From positions 1-14,790 of the forward strand of contig LSSN01004827.1 in assembly GCA_001970855.1 (NCBI GenBank): DNA of 14,790 nucleotides. The letters are read 5' to 3'. Below are positions 9,702 through 14,790 of this stretch, one piece after another. The first letter of the stretch is position 1. Every line of letters begins with the position of its first letter. A program made the translations under genes and the position numbers. This stretch comes from Smittium culicis. Lineage: Eukaryota > Kickxellomycota > Harpellomycetes > Harpellales > Legeriomycetaceae. The notes under the pieces are model-generated. The model ran no database searches. It was not told where the DNA came from and worked only from the letters and a program-made list of their open reading frames with translations.

Positions 9702-10553
9702 GGTCGGCCACTTATGGTATGCACGCTCACGGGCTGTGCTGGTGCGCATGAACACTGAGCTTATGCCCAGTTCATCCCTGATGCGCTCCATGGCCGCTGA
9801 TTTTCCGACATTGGCAACCATTCGGATCGCTTTGTCGATTTCTGACTGTATGGGCTTGCATCTGACTTCGCTCATACCAAATGTCTCCCTACCATAACAT
9901 CCAATCGGCATCAGAACCGAATTGATGAACTTAATTTTTAGTGCTGTGAGCACATCAGACCGTCTCAGGAAGCTGTATGCAGCAAATACAGCCTTTATGA
10001 CCTTATTCTTGTTTTTTTTGATAGTCCCAGATACATCCCACTTGCTATTCATAAAATAGCCCAAGTAGGTGTACTGGTCGGTGGAGTTGACTTTTTGACC
10101 CTGCAAGGCCATATCAGTAGTCATCTCCCCGCTTATAGTCATTATCCCGCACTTGGAGGCACTTACAGCCATTTCCCAAGTGTCCGACCATTCGGTAATG
10201 GTGTTTAGTGCGGTTTGTAGCTCGGATGATGATTCGGCCAATAGCACGGCATCGTCAGCAAACAGTAGTCCTGGTATGCATGAGGTGAGCCCAGACACCT
10301 GCACACCTCGTACGCCCTTGAATATATCGTTAATGTAGAAATCGAAGAGTATCGGAGAGGCTGGGCACCCTTGCCGCACTCCACAGAGGTATTCGATAGA
10401 GTTGGAAATGAAGTTTCAAACTCTAACTGCGATTTTCGGGTCATCATACATGCCATTGATCATATTGAGGAGTTTCTCCCCAATGACCACTGGTCGCAGT
10501 ATATGCAGATAGGGCCATTTGGCGGACCCATGCTGAACTTTTCTATCCGCCAT
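9597..10553 (-). pseudogene. Non-LTR (LINE-like) reverse transcriptase, C-terminal fragment, broken
   Basis: One minus-strand frame spans the region with in-frame TGA codons at 10416-10418 and 9690-9692 and ends at TAA 9594-9596. Before the first stop: GEKLLNMINGMYDDPKIAVRV. Then come the RT signature GVRQGCPASPILFDFYINDIF (10382-10320) and the catalytic FADD box (10262-10251) in GLLFADDAVLLAESS. After these come the EWSDTWEMAVSASKCG thumb-side motif, YTYLGYFMN, and a C-terminal IRDELGISSV block. Such elements copy their RNA at a nicked target site. The endonuclease and the N-terminal half of the RT are absent, as in a 5'-truncated insertion. Both stops are consistent with single transitions (the second with TGG to TGA after TSKT). 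No poly(A)-like tail is seen at the 3' side. Similar RTs are, as far as I recall, abundant in Harpellales fungi. Confidence 0.85.
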
Positions 10554-10644
10554 AATTGAACGATCTGTACTAGATTTGCTCCTGGCGTATTAGCTGATTG
10601 AGCAATTATTCTTTGATAATTTTCTAAATTTTTTTCGCTGCTTT

Positions 10645-10788
10645 TTACATTTTTATTGGGTAATTTTTTGTAGCAATGTTTTTATTGTCTCGCATGGTGC
10701 ATCCATGCCACTTATACAAGCTGAGTAATCCCATAGTGTCGACTAGGTCGACGTAAAGCTCATTTAAGCTCGAGGATATATTGTTATA
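10645..10788 (-). pseudogene. Short minus-strand coding-like relic
   Basis: Forty-seven open codons ending at TAA 10645-10647, in a different frame from the RT relic. The text includes SLNELYVDLVDTMGLLSLYK and WHGCTMRDNKNIATKNYP, which looks more like protein than the surrounding AT sequence does. The GTCGACCTAGTCGAC word inside it simply encodes VDLVD. It lies where the N-terminal part of the reverse transcriptase would be expected, but I see no RT motif. It may belong to the same or another element. No function is assigned. Confidence 0.25.
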
Positions 10789-11049
10789 TCATACTTATTT
10801 TTTTCAGGGTGATTAACTGGCAAAAAAGTCGTCATATGTTGATATACGTAATTAGTGACTATCAATAAATGCAGTAAAAATGGAAACAAGAGACGCCCGA
10901 CAGATCATAGGATAAGTGATAAATGGCTGATATTGATAGTAATTGAAAGTTATATGATTAAAAATACTTAATGAGTAAAGGTATTAAGCAAAAAAATAAG
11001 TTAATCAGATATGTAAAATATAGTGAGGAGTGGGGTGTGTGTGATTCGA

Positions 11050-12240
11050 TTAAAGTTTGTTGGAGCGGGTGGCGCTGATAGAAGCGATGATGGTGTTCTT
11101 CCAGTCCCTCTTGAGGTCTTCAATATCTTCTAGGCCGATACTGACACGAAGGAGTCTTGGGTCTTGAGTGGGGTCACCACCGTGGCGCCAGTCAACCAAG
11201 GAGGAGACGGAACCCAAGCTGGTGGCAAAGGTGGTTAACTTCAAGTTTCTAGCGACAAACAAAGCTTGGCTTTGGGAGGAGAGCAAGATACTGAAGACTG
11301 GTCCAAAGCCGTTAGGGTGTTGTGCGCAGACGTCAAAAGAGGGGCTGAATCTTTGGGTAGAGGCGTGTCTAACGTCGTGAACGGCACCGACGGGGATACC
11401 GTCGGTTTCGGCCAAAGAGCAACCTTTGGCGGCATTGGCGAGGTAAGAGACGAGCATCTGGCAGGTCTTGCTTTGTTGGTTGACGCGGAGGCTAAGAGTG
11501 CGGAGGGATCTCAAAACTAACCAAGCTTCCAAGTTTCCTGGAACCATACCCAAAACATCTCGTTGTCTGTGGAGGGCTTCGTTGAGGGCAGCACATTTGG
11601 TAACAACAACACCGCAAAGAACATCAGCGTGACCGCCGAAGTATTTAGTTCCAGAGTGCATGACAACATCGGCACCTTGTTTGAATGGGTCGCAGAGAGG
11701 TGGTGGGGCGAAAGTGGAGTCGACTAGGAGGATGGCACCAGCAGCGTGGGCTTTGTTGGCAAAGTATTGGATATCTTCAATTTCACCAGTTGGGTTGACA
11801 GGGGTTTCAAGCCAAACGAAATCGTTTTCTTTATATTCGCAATCAAGACCCAAGACAACGGCATCTGGGATGAGAGTTCTGTAAATTCTGATTACATTAT
11901 CACAGCCGAAGTAACCGTGTTTCATGACGATGCGCTTAGGTCTGTAGTGGATGAGAAGGGATAGTAAGCTGGACAGACCGCTTGAGTGAACAGTGGCAAG
12001 ACCGTTACAGATTTTGCCCAATACAGCTTCAGTTCTGGCCAAGGTTGGAGTACCATATCTTGAATACTCGTATATTTGATCATCGCCATAGTTGTTGGCA
12101 CCATGTTCGGTTTTATTGAAGAGGTAAGTGGAAGAGGTGGAGATTGCAGGGGAAACATCAGGGCCGTTGACTAGGTGGCCGTCAGCGTGCAATGACGAGG
12201 TATTAAAGTGCAATTTGTTGCTGTTAGCGTTATGGACCAT
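11050..12240 (-). CDS. Cys/Met-metabolism PLP-dependent enzyme (cystathionine beta-lyase-like, YHR112C type)
   Basis: Intronless, 396 aa, stop TAA 11050-11052. ATG 12240 is chosen because it has a strong context (ACA-ATG-G) and sits just before the conserved N-terminus; an in-frame ATG at 12321 would add 27 residues that look like leader sequence. Fold-type I markers of the Cys/Met PLP family: YSRYGTPT (59-66, phosphate contact), SSGLSS (87-92), ETPVNPTG (145-152), the Asp of LLVDSTFAPP (D174, pyridine N) and HSGTKYFGGHAD with Schiff-base Lys199, then LLRVSIGLED near the end. Family members cleave or form C-S bonds in transsulfuration, in the cytosol. The VDSTFAPPPL and SLVDWRHGG variants recall the fungal YHR112C-like subgroup, whose substrate is less certain than that of canonical cystathionine beta- or gamma-lyases. 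Codons favour GGT, AAG and ACC, suggesting good expression. Confidence 0.9.
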   Translation of the reverse strand: MVHNANSNKLHFNTSSLHADGHLVNGPDVSPAISTSSTYLFNKTEHGANNYGDDQIYEYSRYGTPTLARTEAVLGKICNGLATVHSSGLSSLLSLLIHYRPKRIVMKHGYFGCDNVIRIYRTLIPDAVVLGLDCEYKENDFVWLETPVNPTGEIEDIQYFANKAHAAGAILLVDSTFAPPPLCDPFKQGADVVMHSGTKYFGGHADVLCGVVVTKCAALNEALHRQRDVLGMVPGNLEAWLVLRSLRTLSLRVNQQSKTCQMLVSYLANAAKGCSLAETDGIPVGAVHDVRHASTQRFSPSFDVCAQHPNGFGPVFSILLSSQSQALFVARNLKLTTFATSLGSVSSLVDWRHGGDPTQDPRLLRVSIGLEDIEDLKRDWKNTIIASISATRSNKL

Positions 12241-12250
12241 TGTAGAAGTA

Positions 12251-12274
12251 CTGCAAGAAAGCTGGTTATATTTA
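12251..12274 (-). promoter_or_regulatory. TATA-like word and TTGCAG upstream of the PLP-enzyme gene
   Basis: On the minus strand AAATATAACC (12273-12264) is followed by CTTTCTTGCAG (12261-12251), ten bases before the ATG. The second word differs by one base from CTTTTTTGCAG upstream of the TCD gene. It may be a leader-intron acceptor or a pyrimidine-rich initiator. No convincing donor is seen upstream. Confidence 0.25.
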
Positions 12275-12321
12275 ATGTATAAGAAGCACTTTAAGCGATA
12301 ATTAGAATCAAGATGTAGCAT

Positions 12322-12734
12322 GGAGAGTATTAGGAGCTATTTATCTATTTCAAATTGACGCCAAGTTAAATGGAGCAAAAAAAAAAAAGCTTAAGAAACG
12401 AGCTTATCAGGATTCTCCTGTTTCAGTCTATTTGAGCCTCTGTTAGGCTGATAATGTGGGTCTATTTGTAATTTGCGGTTCTTCTGGGGTCATATTTTGG
12501 TAAATCGATTAATTTAAAGCACAACTAATAATCTGGAATTAACCAATTAATAAAAATAATTTAATTTTACACTCTAATTTGAATCAAAGTAGCAGTATGC
12601 TAAACATAGCCTTCCATTTTTTTGAACAAATATAGCTTAACAAAGACATCTCCGCACTAAATACAAATAATATCATAAATTATTAAATCTATTAAGCTCA
12701 TTATATGTAAAAGTGCTAAATTTTGCTAAAGACT
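12322..12734. other. Upstream region of the PLP-enzyme gene, no gene seen
   Basis: Moderately AT-rich, with a 12-base poly-A run near 12377-12388 on the plus strand (poly-T on the coding strand), a typical nucleosome-depleting tract in fungal promoters. No coding frame stands out. Confidence 0.45.
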
Positions 12735-13358
12735 AGAGGTGCATTAAATAGCTTATTTATTGGCCATCTAGGCCAACCAGAGGAAGCCTATTCTACTAAT
12801 CATGTTGAACTATTCAATTACATTAGTGATACATTGATGAAAATAATTGATGCTTTTATAAAGGTTATTTGATTTTGCCAAATAGAAACAAATCAATGGA
12901 AGAGCTTCCATGGGAAATTAAAAATTAAAGACAACTAAATCTAAATTGAAGCTGATCTTTATTTTCCTAATTATTTTCCTCGAATAAAATTTTGTGGGCA
13001 TACTATTGTTATCTGGCTTAAATTCTAGATTAAGAATAATAATGTAAGAGTTTGATAGTATAAAGAAAAAAGAATTCTTGGTCGCCTTATGGTTGCTACC
13101 AGTTAGCCTGAACAGAAACTATCTATACGTCTTATGACTGGGTTTGAAGAGAACACTTATGCGGAGAATACGAGACTTAATTGCTCTATATTAAATCGAT
13201 GATTTTTAAATGTAACGTAAGTGCACCCAATTAAGTTAAAACACGCAAGATCATTCCTCCACCCTCTTGCATATAAGTATTTTATTCTAGAGCAAATTGT
13301 ATATTTGCTATTGAATATCTGGATAAACCAGACATTGATACTACTTTCATTTACCGGC
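12735..13358 (+). pseudogene. Stop-riddled, frame-preserving coding relic, identity unknown
   Basis: A single plus-strand frame gives protein-like segments across about 620 bases, despite at least nine stop codons, including 12870 TGA, 12936 TAA, 12942 TAA, 13026 TAG, 13053 TGA, 13104 TAG, 13200 TGA and 13218 TAA. Segments include IGHLGQPEEAYSTNHVELF, QIETNQWKSFHGKLKIKDN, KLSIRLMTGFEENTYAENT and KHARSFLHPLAYKYFILEQI. The stop clusters alternate with open stretches of 20-47 codons with non-AT-biased amino acids. That suggests an old gene or transposon ORF decayed by point mutation more than by indels. AT-rich chance text remains a real alternative, and no family is recognised. Confidence 0.3.
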
Positions 13359-14094
13359 CTTTAACATCTTTTTATGAAAAGATTAGCCCATAATTAAGTC
13401 ATCTTTAATAAATGCTTGAATAGCGGATCAAAGGATTTCGTTGTTTTTTTTATCTTTCTCCTTTCCACGCACAAGACTCGGAACTCTTTCATTTACACTA
13501 GAATATTATTGATTGACCAAATATAGCCATCTGCACCCAACCATAACGACTTATTTCTGAGATTTATAAAAATATTAGTTTCTTGTTTATGTCAGCAAGT
13601 AATAAAATTGCGTATTAATCATTAAAAAATCAGTAAATTCGTTTTTTTCAAGAGCGCTGGAACGGAATAGGTTAATCTTGATTAAATGTTAAAAATGGAT
13701 TAATCATTCAAGGTTAATTATTTATTAGATACATTATTCGTCATAGCCAAAGCATATACGTAACTGAATGCCAATTTATCTATTTATTACTTGGTTGACA
13801 AGGTTTGGCGGATCAACATTTCCTCCCTTCGCTGAAAAGGTCAATCAAACCAGCCACTATTGTAGCTAAGAAATTGAATTATTGGTCGATTTTTTTTTTA
13901 TCAATTCAAATAATCACGCTATATCTAATTATGGTTTTTTCCCATATAAAAGCTTGTTGTGATGCAAAAAATATTAGAATACTTGTATCAAATCACAAAA
14001 AACGCAATCTTTTTATTATTGATAGCTTATGCTATTTGTTTTTTCTTTATTTTGTGAGCCATATTTTGCTATACTCACCCTTTCTTTCTTCGAA
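13359..14094. other. Intergenic, no supported gene
   Basis: AT-rich. The plus frame at 13805-14170 begins at TTG and becomes Phe/Leu/Ile-rich. Around 13789-13860 another plus frame gives WLTRFGGSTFPPFAEKVNQT before a TAG stop, possibly one more short relic. I found no RNA gene. Confidence 0.4.
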
Positions 14095-14117
14095 TTTGAG
14101 TTTGAGTTTGAGTTTGA
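14095..14117. repeat. Hexamer microsatellite (TTTGAG)x3.8
   Basis: Three full TTTGAG units at 14095-14112 and a partial fourth to 14117. Simple-sequence repeat in noncoding DNA. Confidence 0.85.
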
Positions 14118-14790
14118 AATTACCTTTTTTCTTTATCAGCGAGTTTACTAAGCATATATTAATAGTATAAAAAATCTAATTAAAAGTATCTAAAAAGTTT
14201 AAAAAAAATATTAAAAAGCATGATCTCTTTGATGCATCTTTCTCAACCGTAGTTTAAAATTGTAGTAAATTAATTTGACGTCTAAGATACCTCAAATGAG
14301 TTTTAGTATTATATCATTGTTGGTAATTGTGTGCTATACTCTCATAAAACTCCCTCGAAATATATTGTTCATACAATGGAATTTCGCCATATATTCTACA
14401 AGTTGATATTAAAATCCTAGCTAATATCTAATACTAATCCAATAAATATCAACTATAATTATGAGCGCATAAAAGTCTCGGTATGATTTATCAAGTAATA
14501 AATAGCAACAGTTGATTTGATCAGAAAATTATCTCAAATCTCATTGTATCTTTTCCACTCTGCTAACTAAGCTTATTACTTTTTAGAAAAAAAATAGTCA
14601 AGCTTTTACCAGTAAAATGCTTTTTCATTTGGGCAATTCTTTATGAAGAGGTCATATTATAGTTTAAATAGTTTCAGTGTATAAAATCGCATAAAAAATA
14701 AACGGCCAATGAGTAAAATAGTTTACTTTTTTAGCAAATAAAAATTTTAAATTGTAACGAAGAAATAGAAAAATCAAAATGCCATTTTTG
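14118..14790. other. AT-rich sequence to window end, nothing seen
   Basis: No frame longer than chance, no repeats beyond homopolymers and no RNA gene recognised on either strand. Confidence 0.5.

Noticed and set aside
9690..10418. Alternative genetic code with TGA as Trp, suggested by TGA codons in the RT relic
   Set aside because: The intact genes use TGG for Trp with no internal TGA, and the other relics also contain TAA and TAG stops, so ordinary decay explains them.
10738..10752. Double GTCGAC with TAG spacer as an operator-like palindrome
   Set aside because: It lies inside a coding-like frame where it encodes Val-Asp-Leu-Val-Asp; there is no nearby start or second copy.
11168..11964. 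Several plus-strand and alternate-frame open frames of 60-84 codons
   Set aside because: Antisense or out-of-frame shadows of the PLP-enzyme gene, produced by its less AT-rich composition.
12238..12321. Longer N-terminus of the PLP enzyme from ATG 12321
   Set aside because: The extra 27 residues do not look like a targeting sequence or the family N-terminus, and ATG 12240 has the stronger context.
13080..13160. Possible tRNA around the GC-containing stretch
   Set aside because: No acceptor stem pairing and no T-loop consensus could be found on either strand.
13805..14170. 121-codon plus-strand frame with hydrophobic, membrane-like text
   Set aside because: It starts at TTG, its Leu/Ser run comes from the TTTGAG repeat and poly-T tracts, and it has no good start context. 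Treated as chance.

Overview
The window looks like nuclear DNA of a fungus with very AT-rich intergenic sequence, probably an early-diverging (zygomycete-grade) lineage. Evidence: the 3' end of a CYP51-type sterol 14-demethylase, a TCD-type tRNA-modifying enzyme with an N-terminal membrane anchor as in fungi, short spliceosomal introns, and a fungal cystathionine beta-lyase-like PLP enzyme. A decayed non-LTR reverse transcriptase resembles, from memory only, elements common in gut-fungus genomes (Harpellales: Smittium, Zancudomyces). That placement is tentative.

Layout. 1-131 (+): last 42 codons of ERG11/CYP51. 132-482: 3' flank between two convergent genes. 483-2341 (-): a four-exon TCD1/TCD2-family tRNA threonylcarbamoyladenosine dehydratase, 475 aa after splicing. 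2342-2805: upstream region with a TATA/CCAAT-like block. 2806-3333 (-): GC-richer decayed coding sequence of unknown identity. 3334-4139: AT-rich, empty. 4140-6736 (-): a two-exon F-box/ankyrin-repeat protein, 839 aa, which open-frame scanning alone would split in two. 6737-9240: 2.5 kb AT desert. 9241-10788: a patch of mobile-element debris, with a plus-strand relic colliding with a minus-strand reverse-transcriptase pseudogene (stop codons at 9690 and 10416) and a further short minus-strand relic. 11050-12240 (-): intact intronless Cys/Met-metabolism PLP enzyme (YHR112C-like), with composition and codon use unlike the desert around it. 12241-14790: AT-rich, holding one stop-riddled but frame-preserving plus-strand relic (12735-13358) and a hexamer microsatellite.

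The intact genes are ordinary, unrelated housekeeping functions (sterol synthesis, tRNA t6A cyclisation, sulfur amino acid metabolism) plus one fast-evolving F-box/ankyrin protein; no operon-like logic links them. All four introns that can be resolved are phase 1, follow an exon ending in AG, start with weakly conserved GT donors and end in TAG. I do not see a new biological system. The least explained items are the F-box/ankyrin protein with its non-repeat insert and the islands of degraded coding sequence.
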